64,000 bases of DNA from Niebla homalea (lineage: Eukaryota; Ascomycota; Lecanoromycetes; Lecanorales; Ramalinaceae): assembly GCA_019925105.1 (NCBI GenBank), contig JAHGAU010000023.1, forward strand, positions 248,001 through 312,000. The letters run 5' to 3'. This document shows positions 9,083 to 21,073 of this stretch, piece after piece. The first letter of the stretch is position 1, and every line of letters begins with the position of its first letter. The notes beneath the pieces were generated by a model. The model ran no database searches. It was not told where the DNA came from and saw nothing but the letters and a program-made list of their open reading frames with translations. A program made the translations under genes and the position numbers.

Positions 9083-11791
9083 CTACACATCCCTCTCAGC
9101 CCAACTCCTGATCATCCCCCGGGGACTATCCTCGTACTCCACCAGCTTCACCTCCCCGCTTGCGTGTTGTTCTTCGCGTGTGTTGGCCTGCACGAAGACC
9201 TTCCGGGGAACTTTCCGTTTGAGCACCAGCGTTCTGACTTTGTCGGCCCAGAAGCCGGGATCACCACCCCGATCCCCACCCCGATCCCTATCCCGATCCC
9301 CATCCCGATCCCCACCCCAAGCCCCACCCCGATGCCCACCCTCATCATCACCATCAACATCGAACCCATCCCTCCCGACCCCCTGAACCCTCGTCATGTC
9401 CTCATACAACGCCTTCCCGCCCGCCAGATCGGCCGTGGCTTTGTAGACGTGCAGTTTCTGCAGATAGGCCTCCACGGCCTTCCTGCCCACCATGAGGATC
9501 TTCCTCCTATCGACCTGCACCGTCAGGTCCTCCAACTCCTCCGCATTCTCCTTAAAATTGCAGTCGATCCAACAGAACCCCTGCCCCGCCCGCAGAAATG
9601 TCTTGAGGATGCTGAAGCGGGCCTGCATGTGCGCCTGCCCCCACTTGCCGGCTTTCGGGTCCCAGAATTCGAGGGCGGCGATGCCGGCGCGGGCCATGGA
9701 GAGGTAGGACGCGTAGAGGACGTCGCCGGCTTTGCCGGCCATGTCGGCGTCGGCGAAGCCGAATAGGGAGAGGATGCCAAAGTCGCAGGAGAGGGCCATG
9801 GCGACGCACTCGGCGCGGCATTCCTCGTAGGAGGAGGACAGGGCGGCGAACAAGGTGGAGTAGGTTTCCGAGGGTCTGTAGTAGGTGGTGCAGGGCTTCC
9901 CCGTGAGAGGGCTGACGGGCGGGTTGTGCTGGTCGAAGTTGAAGACGCCCGGGGAGGTCTCCTGGAGGAGTTTCCCGGAGCCGTGGCCGAGGAGCTCGTG
10001 GATGCCGACTTGGACTTCGAAGGCGGCGTCGCGGTTGGTGGTGTAGCAGTCTAGGTCGGCGGGTGCGATGAAGGGGATGGGTTCGTTGGAGGATTTGGCG
10101 GAGAGGACGTTGCCGAGGGAGACGTTCTTGAAGCCGTGGGTTTGGCGGATGTCGTCGTAGTTGGGGATGTTAATGCCTTCATATCACGTCAGCACTTGCA
10201 CTCTCATGTGACATAGTGACAGAAGGGATGGCTCGGCCTGCTGTATCTAGGGAGGAACCATCATAGCTACTTGTGGAAGCAGGAATGGAATGAAAGGTGA
10301 GAACATACCAGCAGGAATCCCACTACTAGCAAAACTCACCACCTCCAAACTCGTGAAATCCGGCGGCACAAACACGTCTTTCTCAAACTCCTTGCTCCTG
10401 ATCGTAAAGCAGAGTCAGCGATGAAACCCCTTCTGATAGGGAATTTACTGCACCCTGGGCCAGGAAGAGGACTGCTATAAGGTTTACTTACCATGGTAAT
10501 TTAGGAATCATCTCCGGCGCCGCATCCACTAACTTCTTGAAACTCGCCGTCCGCTCCAGATTCACCGTCGCCACAAACCCTTCCCACTCCCCTCTCACGC
10601 CCGCGGGGTCACGATAGGTCTCGATGAAGCCGATGTTGGATTCCACGGCGGGGCCGAGGTCTTTGACCCACAATTTTTGGGATTCCTTGAAAGCGAGCAG
10701 GGAACCGGTACCGAAGGATTTGGCATAGGCGTCCATCATGGCTTTCTGGGTCGGATTGGCCGCGTGGGTGGAGGCACGTTTCATGTGCAGGGCGATCTTG
10801 GCCATTTCCTCGCGGTGGTCGCCGTAGATGAGGGAGACATTCTTGCCATCGGGCAGATTGTATGATGTGTCTTGGGTGTCCTGGTCGTTGGTGGGGGGGT
10901 TGGATATGCCTGCAGCGATGAGGATCTCGAAGTTGCCGTCAGGAGTCTTGCGGATCCGGGTGTTTTCGGGAAGGAGGCCTTTGTCGCCGATGTATTTGTC
11001 GACGGTCTCGATCTCGGTCTGGGTGATGTGGGGGGATCCGGGGTAGTAAGTGGTCATGTGGCCCTTGTCTGGGAATCCCAGGTGCATCAACCCTGGCTCC
11101 GACTCATCTGCATAGATTGCATCTACGCATCCTTTACACAATGATGTTGCTTTGTCATCTACAGATGCCAGGGATTGGAATGTATCCTTGGGGCATCTGG
11201 GGATGAATTTAACATCTCCAAACCCTTTGTAGTTGCCCAGATTGCCCAAGAATTGAGCGGAATACTCGAGGAAGAACTTCAGATCCTCGGAAGAGACTGA
11301 CACCTCCTTGGCTAGCTGATCCCATTTCCCCTGGCATTTCGCGTGAAGCGCAAGTATCAGATCAAAGATTGCCTCAGACTCTGGCGATACTTGACGTAGG
11401 ATGATGCGAGAACCATTGAATGCGGCGCTGTACGCAAAGTCAGTACTTCACATAGGCTGGCGACCTTCGCGACTAGATGCATGATGAGACTGCGAACAAA
11501 AAAGAAGGATGAAACTGATCCTAACGTTCGCAGATATTTATTGAAAAAGGAGACTCGAAAACGGTTGGAAACAATGGGATCTCCCAGTACCACATCATTT
11601 TAATGTTCCAAATTGGGATGAAATGAGTTACAAACCCAGACAAAACCATTCCTACTGAAGCAATCAATGACCTACCGCGAAATATGATGGGCATATCGTT
11701 TCTGCTCCGCGCTCAACGCCTCGAAGTGAGGCTTGATAGCGAGCGGAACGACCGTGGGCGGCGAGTCGGCGAGGAAGTGCGTGAGGTCCAT
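9083..11791 (-). CDS. Dipeptidyl peptidase III (zinc metallopeptidase M49)
   Basis: A cytosolic zinc exopeptidase that removes dipeptides from the N-terminus of short peptides. Four exons (11791-11676, 11427-10492, 10397-10309, 10176-9083) give 744 aa, close to the family's usual 700-740. M49 hallmarks are intact: zinc motif HELLGH at 440-445 and second motif EECRAE at 498-503. The N-terminus carries [11 protein letters not shown] and [13 protein letters not shown], and the middle has [12 protein letters not shown] Gly/Asp/Arg-rich insertion of about 40 residues (near 650-692, bases 9240-9365) is coded by a GATCGG-type microsatellite and lies just before the conserved [22 protein letters not shown] end. 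The start is the ATG at 11791, with [15 protein letters not shown]. It is followed by the SURF4 gene upstream on the same strand, with no functional link evident. Confidence 0.95.
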
Positions 11792-12385
11792 GATTACCTT
11801 GATACGATTTGACTAGGACTCTAGGACTGAAATACAAAGTTTGAGGAGGAAATGAATAAGGGAGGTGGGTGAGGAGGATGGCGAGCGCGATTCAGAGTCG
11901 GGCCGGAGGGGGCTGCTGGTGGCGAATTGAGGACTTAAAACGAGGCTCTATTAAAGAGAAGTGAGCAACGTGGCCAGATACATACAATCACTGTCACAAT
12001 GTAGTTGAGTAAAAGGGCCATTGGTGTAAACGTCTTAGCTACTAGGAGTTTGGCGTTCGTCCATTGCTATCACGCGCTGATGCACATTTCAATACGTACA
12101 CTCAGACGAAATACGTTATTGGCTTTCTATGCTATTGCTACATGCTTTTCTTTCAATCGCCTGGCTAAGAGCAGGTTATCCAAGATGCACACAGAACGTG
12201 GCCGCCCCTCTCTTGCACCATCGATAGATCTTCAGTCACAAGATCTACAAAAAGCGCCAGCATGAGGCACGACCGTCCCTGTAAAGGCCCCGAAGGGTCA
12301 GACCATACTCTTCCTTCTGCTTCATGCCAGGTAATGGAGGATAAGTACGTGTCCTTGTATTTCTTCAAATGATTGTAAGCAGATT
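11792..12385. other. Intergenic region
   Basis: About 600 bp between the DPP III start and the SURF4 stop, presumably holding the DPP III promoter. I see no gene in it. Confidence 0.5.
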
Positions 12386-13779
12386 TCAGTACACCTTCTT
12401 CTTCTCGTCCAAGCTGTACTGTCCAGGGCCCATGTTGACTAGGAGGAGTAATCCTCCACTGTACGGACGTCATTTGGTCAGCAAATCAAATGCTATCCTC
12501 CTTTTTTGGGTCTCTAATCAGAGGGCCGGGGCGAAGACTTACACGATGGACAATATCTGGAAGAAGTCATACTTGGCAAAATCCTTCTGCGGGTGGTGTT
12601 CATGCAGCTGGGATTCTCGTCAGCCAATTGCCTCCTTACCAGTAACCTCGCCTTTGTAAGGGCGCGTGACGATTGGAGGACCTATCCTTACCGTCCAGAA
12701 ATTGTTCACCAACAGATTGAACACACTCAGAATGATCACCAGCAACGTTGCCGACCATTTGGCCTTGAACCCCACCACCACCATCACACACGCCACCAAC
12801 CCAAATATGCTGACGGTGATGCGCATTAACCCCCAATTCCCACTCCAAATGAACCCCAAGAACAGCAGGATCAACAGAATCCTCCCTGCGAGCTGGATGT
12901 ACTTCTTTCGATCCTTCTCCGCCGGCAGCGGTAGCCCCGCCGGTGCGAACTTCTTCCTAACCCAAGAATCGCTCAGGACCATGAGGAGACCGCCCATGAC
13001 AGACAAGTTGCGCAGGAAGAAGTTCAAATCGAAGATGAGGCCGTAGCCGAGTGCCTGGGTGATGACCACGCCGATGAGCCCGAAGACGGCGTATTCGGGG
13101 TATCTGCGAATGATGATGAGGGTGGAGCAGGCGGTCATGGCGATGACATTTGTTAGAAGGAACATATGGGTAAGGCCCCATGGTACTGACCAAATTGTTA
13201 GCTCGGGGGAGGGGAAAGGCAGAGCCTTTGGGGGCGTAAGGGGACTCACTCTTCCTATACTCTTTTAAATACGTCAATTGATCATTCCACTGGGTGATGA
13301 TCCGCAGGGCATCCTCGAGGAAGGTGCACACGATCAGGAACCGGCCAACGGCGGGGATGTACCTATACTCCCCCGAATCACAAGTGTTAGCAGTGTACTC
13401 GTTCAATTGCTTTGACACCTCTCATCTCCCTCGTCCTCTCCCTCGCTCCCCGCCGTCCCCCTCGTCTTCATCTCTCCCTCTCTCAGCGCCCCCTCATCTT
13501 TGTCTTTCGTCCCTATATTCCCCAATCCACCCCCCTCTCCCCAACCCATCCCCATCACCACGATTCAAGAGGTTGGGGCATTACATACGGCTTCACCGGA
13601 TCCGCCGCCCCATCCAACCACTCCTCGATCTTGCTCGTCTGCTCGCGGATCTGCTCGAGCGGGGACGGGTCGTTGGTCGCATCGTTGCCCATACCCTTGC
13701 CGCCACCGCCCATGCCGAATTGGTTGCCGCTCCCCTGCGAACCGAGGTTGTAGCCTGCTGTCCCACGGATCTGTGCCAT
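12386..13779 (-). CDS. SURF4/Erv29-type ER cargo receptor
   Basis: An integral membrane protein that loads soluble secretory cargo into COPII vesicles at the ER and cycles between ER and Golgi. Five exons (13779-13585, 13367-13250, 13185-12692, 12586-12543, 12458-12386) give 307 aa. The N-terminus has a Gly-rich stretch and then EQIREQTSKIEEWLD. Family blocks follow: YIPAVGRFLIVCTFLEDALR, ITQWNDQLTYLKEYRK, IPWGLTHMFLL, multiple hydrophobic helices, and the ending GGLLLLVNMGPGQYSLDE then KKKVY. The lysines near the C-terminus fit the dilysine-type ER-retrieval signal of the family. For intron 1 the acceptor GGGGGAG|TAT was chosen because the neighbouring TATAG breaks the frame; this exact junction is the least sure part. 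The start is about 350 bp from a transposon. Confidence 0.93.
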
Positions 13780-14129
13780 CGCTGGCGAAATAAATGAAGG
13801 AGGGGGTTGTTGAAAGGTTGGGGTTGGGAGTAGGAATCAGTGGGCGAGGGTCATGCAAAGTTGTGGGTGCATGCAGGGTCTGGGGGGAGGCGTGCTTGCT
13901 GTGTGAGGGTGATTGTGAAGGCTGATTTGGATGCAATGGAAAGAATGACAGGAGGGTGAGAAATAGATAGCGCTCAAAGATGTCAAAGAAGAGATTTGCT
14001 GTTGTGTAAACATGTAAAGCTGATGGTTGGAAGCATTTGAGGCCACGCTACACTTTCCTCGGCCCAATCAGGGTCTGGGAAAGCTCTGCCAAGGCGGAGG
14101 GTATGGCTACACGCGCTAAGCGACAGTCG
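13780..14129. other. Promoter-side spacer between the SURF4 gene and the TIR transposon
   Basis: 350 bp of normal-composition DNA, presumably the SURF4 promoter. I see no gene in it. The transposon end abuts it directly. Confidence 0.5.
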
Positions 14130-14217
14130 AATATTAGCGTGCTTAAAATCGGTGTCGTTTCCTTGGCATTTATGACTCCACCCCGCCCCCGCAAAATTTA
14201 TATACAGATTTTTGAAT
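14130..14217 (+). repeat. Left terminal inverted repeat
   Basis: Starts AATATTAGCGTGCT and continues through CCTTGGCATTTATGACTCCA. It matches the reverse complement of 17589-17676 with a few transitions. It keeps ordinary CA/TG content. Confidence 0.92.
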
Positions 14218-16397
14218 CCTTAACATTTTTGGACCTATTTTATAGACTTTTTAATATTAAAGCTATTATATAACCTATAAGTAACAATTAAGGTATAATT
14301 CGTATATTTATTATAGTATTACGTACTTAATTAAACTCCCACTTTACCGACCCCCCTCGCCGCTCCTTTAAGGGTAATTAAGGACCTTTCCCTTTATTTC
14401 TTTTACTTAATTATTATAATAACCGTTCTTATATACTTAATAAGCGTATTTAATTCCCAGAAATCCTTAATAAAGATCCGGAGCTTTTTAAAAAATAAAA
14501 TTAAAAAAAGGTAAAAAAGAAGATTATTAAAAAGGGCTTATTAAATAAATTAAAATCGGTATATACCTAATAAGGTTTTATTATTATTAAACGTTATATT
14601 ATTAATATTAAAACTTATAAGAAATAAGATATTTTTTAAAAACGTTAAATTAAAGAAACTATTATTATTAAAGCCGTTATTAATTGGAAAATTATTAAAG
14701 AAAAAGAAAAACGCTTAAATAAAGAAAAATACTTAAAACTTATAAACTTATTTTAAGTAAATAAAGAAGGTAATAATAATAAGGAAGGTTAAAAAAGTCC
14801 TTAACGGATAACTTAAGGGAATCCTTATTTTTTAATAAATATATAATTATTATTAATAATAAGTTTAATACTTTAAAGGAAAATATTTACCGTCGGTAAT
14901 AAGCTTAATTTTATTTTTACCATATAAAATATAACCTTAAAGCCTTTTTCCTTAAGGGTAAAAATTAATTAAGAATTATAATTAATAATAAATATAATAA
15001 AAATAACTTTATTAAAAGAGGCTTTAAGCTTAAAGTATTTAATATTAAAATTAAATAAATAATAAATTAAAAGGGATTTAAAAATAAAATTAAAAATATT
15101 AAGGTATCCGTTAAGTTAAATTACTTAAAAGCCGTATTTAAGTATACTTTACTTAAATCTTTTAATAATAAGGTTTAAAGTAAATAAGTTAAATTGATTT
15201 TATTATAAAAGCATAAATAATTTTTAGGATATAAATTTAACGTTATTATTAATATTATAAATAAGCTTTAAATTTAATTTTAACTTTAATTTTAACCTTA
15301 ATTTAAACGTTTTCTTAAAGATATTGATTTATTAATTAAATCGCCTTTTTATCGTTATATTAAGACTATTATATTAGAAAAGTAATTAAGTAAATAAAGG
15401 GATAATAACGAATAAATAAGTAATTATATTAATATATTAATGACTTAATTAAGGTATTATAACGATAGGTATTATAATAAGGGTAACTTTTATTAAGTCC
15501 CGGTTAATAAAAGGAAGTATTATGCCCTTTCCTTAGCTTAAAAAAAGTCCTAAGGTTAATCTATTATTATTAATATTAATAAAGTGTTTTTTAATTAACC
15601 CTTAAACTTTTTAAAGTAATAATTAATTAATACCGCCGGCCCGGTTACCGTTAAATCTAGGAAGTCATTGGTAATAATAAGCTATAAAAAAAAAAGAAAC
15701 TTAATATTAATAAGAGAAAGAAAAATAAAAGGAAAGAAATTAAAATTAAAATTGACGGATATAAAATATAATAAAAATATAAGCCTGAATAAAAAAAATA
15801 AAAATTATAAAATCTTTATACCTTAATATTAAAAGAGATAAATAAACTATAACCTATTTACCCTATTAATAATAATTAACTCCTCTATTTTTATAATAAT
15901 ATTTCTCGTAATATCTTTACTTTTTAACTTTACCTTATTAAATCTTAAATCCCTTATCCCTTTAAAAATAACCTTTATTTATAAATACTTTTACTCCGAT
16001 TTTACCGGCTTTTACTTAGTTACCTAAATAGGGTACTCGTTTATCCAGTCCAATTAATAAGATATATAAGGATAAGCTAATAATAAATAACTTCTGAAAT
16101 TAAAAGAACTTATTAATATAATCCGTTAAAAAGAAAGGTTTATTTATTAAGGTTAAAACGATCGTAAATAAAAAGATATAGATTATATAGGATTTAAGGA
16201 TAATATCCGATTTATTTACCCGGATATATTAATAAGGTATAATTAAGGGTTTACTTAAAGGGATAATAAAGTACTTTAATAAAGACTTTAAGGAGTTTAA
16301 AGCTATTTACCGTATATACTATAAGCCGGGTTATTAATTAGTTAATATATAACGGCCATATAATAATACAATATTACTTTTAAATCCTTATTTATAG

Positions 16398-16428
<31 letters not shown>

Positions 16429-17588
16429 CGTTTATCTAATTAATATAAAGCTTAAGTTCCCTTTAATAAGCCTTATAATTATTATTAAATATATATTTAT
16501 TTATATTATAACGGAAGTACTTTTTATAAATTAATTATATTCATTTACTTTTAAAGCGTACCTTAAGAAAAGCTTAAATTAACCTTAAAACTATACCTGG
16601 AGCTTATAGTAATAATATTTTATTTAAACTTTAAGAATATTAAAAATAAGCTTAATAAGGTTAAAGTCCGGAAAGTAAAAAAGTAAATAACGGATCTTAA
16701 GCCCCGTTACTTAAATCGTTTTTTTTATTACCGGATTATAATATATATTAACGTTATTAAGGTAGATAACGTTATTAAAACCTAAGAATCGATTATAATA
16801 AAATAAAAGCTTATTTTTAAGTTACTTTAAAAAAGCCTTAAGGTTATAATAGTTTTTATATATATCAATATAAGGTAAATACTTATTTATAATATATATA
16901 GGAAGTACGGATTAATTATTATTACGGTTTATATCGTTTTAAAATTAAATTAAATCGTTAATAAGGTTATATATTATAAATTATTAATAACTTATTATTT
17001 TAAAAATAATTTATCAATAAAAATAAATTACTTTATAATAAAATTTAATATATCCGTTTATTATCCGTCCCTTAAAGCTTAACTTTAAGGGCTTATTCTT
17101 TATTTTTACTTTTAATATATACCCGCTTTTCTTAGAATCCGGCTTATTGTTAACCGTAATACCTTTATATCTTACTTTTTATTAAGGAATTCAGCCAATT
17201 TATTTTAATATTTTTAAGGAAAAGCTTATAAATATTATATTAAGCTTTTTTTTACCGCTATATAAATACGGTATAAACGGTTAACCTTTATAAGATAAGG
17301 TAAATTAATATATTTATATATTTATATATTTTATTCTTATCTTTAAGCCGTATAAATTGAATAACCGACGTATTTAACGATAACCTTAGGTTTCTAATAA
17401 TTATAAAGGAGCTTATTATTAATAAATTGAGTTTTTAAATTAAAAAGAAAGGTTATAATAAGAAGGAATTAAAGGTTAAAAGGATTTAAGATTTATACGT
17501 TAACTTTAATATTATATTTACCATTAATATAATATATAAAAGCTTTAATAATAGCGGTTTATTAATAATTAGATTGAAAATGTTATAG

Positions 17589-17676
17589 ATTCATATATTT
17601 ATATATAACTTTTACGGGGTCGGGGTGGAGTCATAAATGCCAAGGAAACGATACCGATTTTGAGCACGCTAATATT
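17589..17676 (-). repeat. Right terminal inverted repeat
   Basis: Reverse complement of the left repeat. It contains TGGAGTCATAAATGCCAAGG and ends AGCACGCTAATATT at 17676. Like the left copy it has escaped heavy RIP. Confidence 0.92.
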
Positions 17677-18170
17677 GGAAGCAAAATCTGCAGATTCTAT
17701 ATGTCCAGCCTGTGCGAGATTTGCTTGGAAGCAATCATACCGCCTGACTACTGCAGGCAATCGCTCTAACATATCTGGGATGATGTGATAGCGTACAAGA
17801 CCGTCGCACGGAAAGTTGAGTAATAATTGCCACCCTTTGAAATGCAGCGCGCAAGGATTCTCGTAGATGATAAAAAGGGGCCCATGATCGCCTGGAATAT
17901 GAAATAGTGACCAATGGCACATCTTTGTTCACTCCATCACGTTACGCGGTCTGCTCAAACAGTCTCAAAAATCATGAACGCGCCAGGCCGAATGCTGCTC
18001 CGCCGATTAAATGGGTTAAACAAAGAAAAGCCTCGTTGGGCCAAGATAAGGGTATATAATCTCAAGGACATGCTGCAAGATCAGTCAGCGGATGGCCAGA
18101 TGACTACCATGTAGTAGGAGAACCTCGAGCGTGTCCGTTGCATCTTGTGCGAAGCAAAAAGCTGGCTGTC
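17677..18170. other. Intergenic region right of the transposon
   Basis: About 490 bp of normal composition. It lies beyond the 3' end of the next gene. I see no feature in it. Confidence 0.5.
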
Positions 18171-19685
18171 CTAGACAACAGCCCAGTCGGAGTCCTCTGG
18201 ATGACCTGTCAGCGCATAGGGATACGCTGGGTCGTAGTCTGGATGCTCATGAATGTTGGAGCGGTTCCAGACGCTGTGGTCGATGGTCTCCTTCGTTGCC
18301 TTCACCTTCTTTGCTGAGGTCTGCGTAGACGACTTGGGTATTTCACCAGCTTGAGCATTGAGAGATGACCCAGGTGCACCTTTAGGGAAGGAGGCGTCTC
18401 CCGGAGCTGTCCTTGATCGACCATTGGACTTTGCGGTACTCGAAAAGCCATTAGTCGAAGCCGGAGGGTCGTCATTTTGAGCCTTCTTCTTGTTCTTACC
18501 ACTCTTGGGCACAGTGCTCCATGCCGAGTCGCTCTCCATTTCGCTAAGCATCTTGATTTGTTCCTCCTCCGATGGTAGACTTCCCTTCTGTACGGACGAA
18601 CCCTCGTGCGTGGCTGCTTCACCATTGGGCTCCGCTTGCTCGGTCTCTGGGGCATCCGGCTCAAAAGTGTCTAGAAGGCCCGTACTTTGCGCGGGCACCC
18701 TCATGGTGTCAGTGTTGCCGCCAGCTTTGCTCATGCTGGACCATGCATTGTGAGCAGGCTGTTGATTTGTTCCAAGGCCATTCTTAGCCGGGCGACCCTC
18801 GGCCTCTCGGGCAGTCCGACGCTGATTCTCCATTGCAACGCGCCTGTCCTTCTCGGCCTGGTCGCGCAGAGCTTTCTGCTCCTCCTTCTTCCGCCTGGCT
18901 TGGCGCTGCTTCTTGGTCTCTTCTTGTTGAGCTGGCTTTGGGGTTGTGGGCTGGCGCTGCGGTTGCGGATTCTCCGGTTGGGTCAGACGTAAGATTGAAG
19001 GACCTTTCCCTTTGGGCTCCAGCATGTCCGATACATCTGCTCCAGAGGGTGTTGTAGCATTGGTAGCCAGAAGTTCCGGAGAGTTGGTTGAGGACAGATC
19101 ATCGTCCGCATCTACACCAGTGGTGGAGGAAGCTGTGGAAGTCTCCTGCAGTGGGAGAACGCTGTTGGCTTTGGAGGCAGTGCCGTTGGTCTGGGCAGCC
19201 GTTGAAGCTTCAGCTCGCTTTTCCTGTCGCCTCGACTTCTTGTTTTGTGAGCCATCCGACTTCTTCAACGATGTACCTGTCATCTTGTTCTTCATCTGTG
19301 TGGCAAAATCCAGGTCGTCTCGATCTGCTTCCTTGTCTTCTGGGTCTTCCGATGGGACAGGCTGCTCTGCAACAGACGAGACCATGTCTGACCCAGTGAC
19401 ATCTCCTTTCTTGCCCTTCCTCTTCTTGGCTTTCTCTCCATTCCCATTCTGGGTGGGCAGGTCAGAGGCATTGGTATCGCCACCCAGGAGCTGGTCGGGT
19501 TCACCTTTCCTCCTCTTGTCTCTGCTCTCATTCCTCGATTTGGAGGAGTTGCGCCTCTGTGCTTGTGCAGGTGTAAAGGGTTTCCAGCCAGAGCCTCGTT
19601 TCTTGGCACCACCCGAGGTAGTGTAGTAGTATGCAACGCCTGCAGAGGCGAGACCAAAGATGGTCCAGCTTTGCCAGGTCTCCAT
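18171..19685 (-). CDS. Conserved fungal protein with an N-terminal membrane anchor, function unknown
   Basis: Single exon, 504 aa, starting at the ATG at 19685 (METWQSWTIFGLASAGVAYYY). The same frame is open for 48 more codons upstream, but this ATG puts the hydrophobic segment (residues about 7-22) at the N-terminus and fits a signal anchor. Next come a basic motif, GSGWKPFTPAQAQRR, and a long low-complexity middle rich in Lys, Glu, Ser and Thr. Residues about 260-310 (KKQRQARRKKEEQKALRDQA) look like a coiled coil. The C-terminus HSVWNRSNIHEHPDYDPAYP through EDSDWAVV is ordered-looking and probably the conserved part. I infer a tail facing the cytosol from the ER or another membrane. I do not recognise a named family. 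Confidence 0.75.
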   Translation of the reverse strand: METWQSWTIFGLASAGVAYYYTTSGGAKKRGSGWKPFTPAQAQRRNSSKSRNESRDKRRKGEPDQLLGGDTNASDLPTQNGNGEKAKKRKGKKGDVTGSDMVSSVAEQPVPSEDPEDKEADRDDLDFATQMKNKMTGTSLKKSDGSQNKKSRRQEKRAEASTAAQTNGTASKANSVLPLQETSTASSTTGVDADDDLSSTNSPELLATNATTPSGADVSDMLEPKGKGPSILRLTQPENPQPQRQPTTPKPAQQEETKKQRQARRKKEEQKALRDQAEKDRRVAMENQRRTAREAEGRPAKNGLGTNQQPAHNAWSSMSKAGGNTDTMRVPAQSTGLLDTFEPDAPETEQAEPNGEAATHEGSSVQKGSLPSEEEQIKMLSEMESDSAWSTVPKSGKNKKKAQNDDPPASTNGFSSTAKSNGRSRTAPGDASFPKGAPGSSLNAQAGEIPKSSTQTSAKKVKATKETIDHSVWNRSNIHEHPDYDPAYPYALTGHPEDSDWAVV

Positions 19686-21073
19686 AGTGTGTTGGAAGGT
19701 ATGTTGATCGATTTCGATAGGAAGCTTGAAGGTGGGAAAGGGAAAGTCCACTTGGTGACGCTTGAAAGTTGAAGTCTGGGCGGTTGATGTCAGGAAGAGG
19801 TGTTGGGGGAGGCGTAGGTTCTGGTACAAGGTTGAGAGGGCGCCTCAGAAAGGCAACGGTCACACTCGTCTGCTCAATCCAAATGTCGTAACAGGCTAAT
19901 CGTAGATGGTGTAGTGGCAAGCAAGGGGGTGTGGCGCTTCTTGACCAAGTTTACCCTTGTAGCCCTTGACCCGTCTTGGCGGCGCGTGAGCGGAGCCGGA
20001 GCCCTTTATTGATATAAAATTTAGTTGATGGATTGATGATACCGAAGAATCGGTTGAAAAACATACGTGTCGATTTGCACTCAATATTAATGTTCCAAAT
20101 GAATGGCGTAGTTCCTTGTAGGCCCTGGTTGCTCTGATAGGTTGACAGGTCGCAGCTAAGACGCCCGGATCGCCGGCATCTGCAGGTGAGACACGTGGAA
20201 GAAGCTCGTTTCTGTGAGGACTAGAGGATGCGAAGGCGTGTATCGCTAGAGTAGGTACTATAGTCCATCGATCGTATAGTCAATTGCCTTACCTACTTAC
20301 ACTTGATATGAAATAACAGATCACAGATGACACCTTTCGGCTTTTGCACTACGCAGGAACTCCTTTCGGCCAAGTCCGCTTCTTGCTTCTTCGCTTGCTG
20401 GCTGCAGGGGAGATTCGGAGCATCTATGTTGTATGCAGGGTATATGGAATAGGGTACAAACAGTAATAGAAACCCCTTTCTCCGAGGTCGAACAAATCAA
20501 ATCTCTTGGCGGGACCTCGCCGCCATCCCCGTAGAAATTTACGGAGTAAGACCCTCTCTCAAAACGTCAGGTAATAAAAAAGCCGCTTGGTGCTCGTAAA
20601 ACGTATGTGTATGACAATGCATGCACCACATTAGTATCTACCTGAGACATACATTTGCAATGCGAGGCTCGGGAATTAAAAACGAAACAGTCGTTCATGA
20701 TCGCTTACGAAAATTCTTCCTATCTAATTACTGCAGGAGATACAAATGGTATAGACATATTTTGCTTCCTCCTTTCAGTAGAATGTATGTTACTGCCGAA
20801 GCAATGCTCCGAATTCTTCAATCTGTGCCAAAATTTCCCAGCCTCCCCTACCTTGGCCGGGGATGACTTTCCCCCTTTTCCTCCAGTCTGCCACGATCCT
20901 CCCTTTTCAAAACAACAATGCAAAGAAACAGAACGACATCTGGAAAGTGTTTCGGGGTATCAATTTGTACTGAGCTTTTTCTTCTGGACTCAGCAACGTG
21001 AGCACAATGCATCCAGCACCTGGATCCTATAGTTCAATCTCAGGCCTGTCCGTTGCTGCTGTGCAAACTGCCC
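19686..21073. other. Intergenic region
   Basis: About 1.4 kb. It holds the promoter of the membrane-anchored protein gene and the 3' flank of the Ssd1 gene. A 125-codon plus-strand frame at 20655-21032 has no recognisable domain and is not called. Confidence 0.5.

Larger units (their letters stand above)
14130..17676. mobile_element. RIP-degenerated TIR DNA transposon
   Basis: A 3,547-bp element bounded by 88-bp terminal inverted repeats. The interior (about 14218-17588) is extremely AT-rich, almost lacks CA and TG, and has stops in all frames, so any transposase is destroyed and I could not recognise its family. The ends read AATATTAGCGTGCT and its inverse. If the repeat proper starts TTAGCG, a TA dinucleotide flanks both sides, as in Tc1/mariner insertions. 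Because AATATT is a palindrome, the exact border and duplication are ambiguous. Confidence 0.85.

Noticed and set aside
8570..9386. Frames giving Gly/Ala/Trp-only or Pro/Ala/Gln-only proteins on both strands
   Set aside because: Produced by the GGCTGGCT minisatellite, and partly antisense to the DPP III coding exon.
9164..9766. 200-codon plus-strand frame rich in Pro, Ile and Thr
   Set aside because: Antisense shadow of the well supported DPP III exon.
13294..13797. Plus-strand frame rich in Pro/Ser/Arg
   Set aside because: Antisense to SURF4 exons 1-2; composition-driven.
18946..19626. 226-codon plus-strand frame
   Set aside because: Antisense to the conserved membrane-anchored protein gene; no recognisable domain.
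20655..21032. 125-codon plus-strand frame between two genes
   Set aside because: No domain, no splice support, and it lies in a probable 3' flank.
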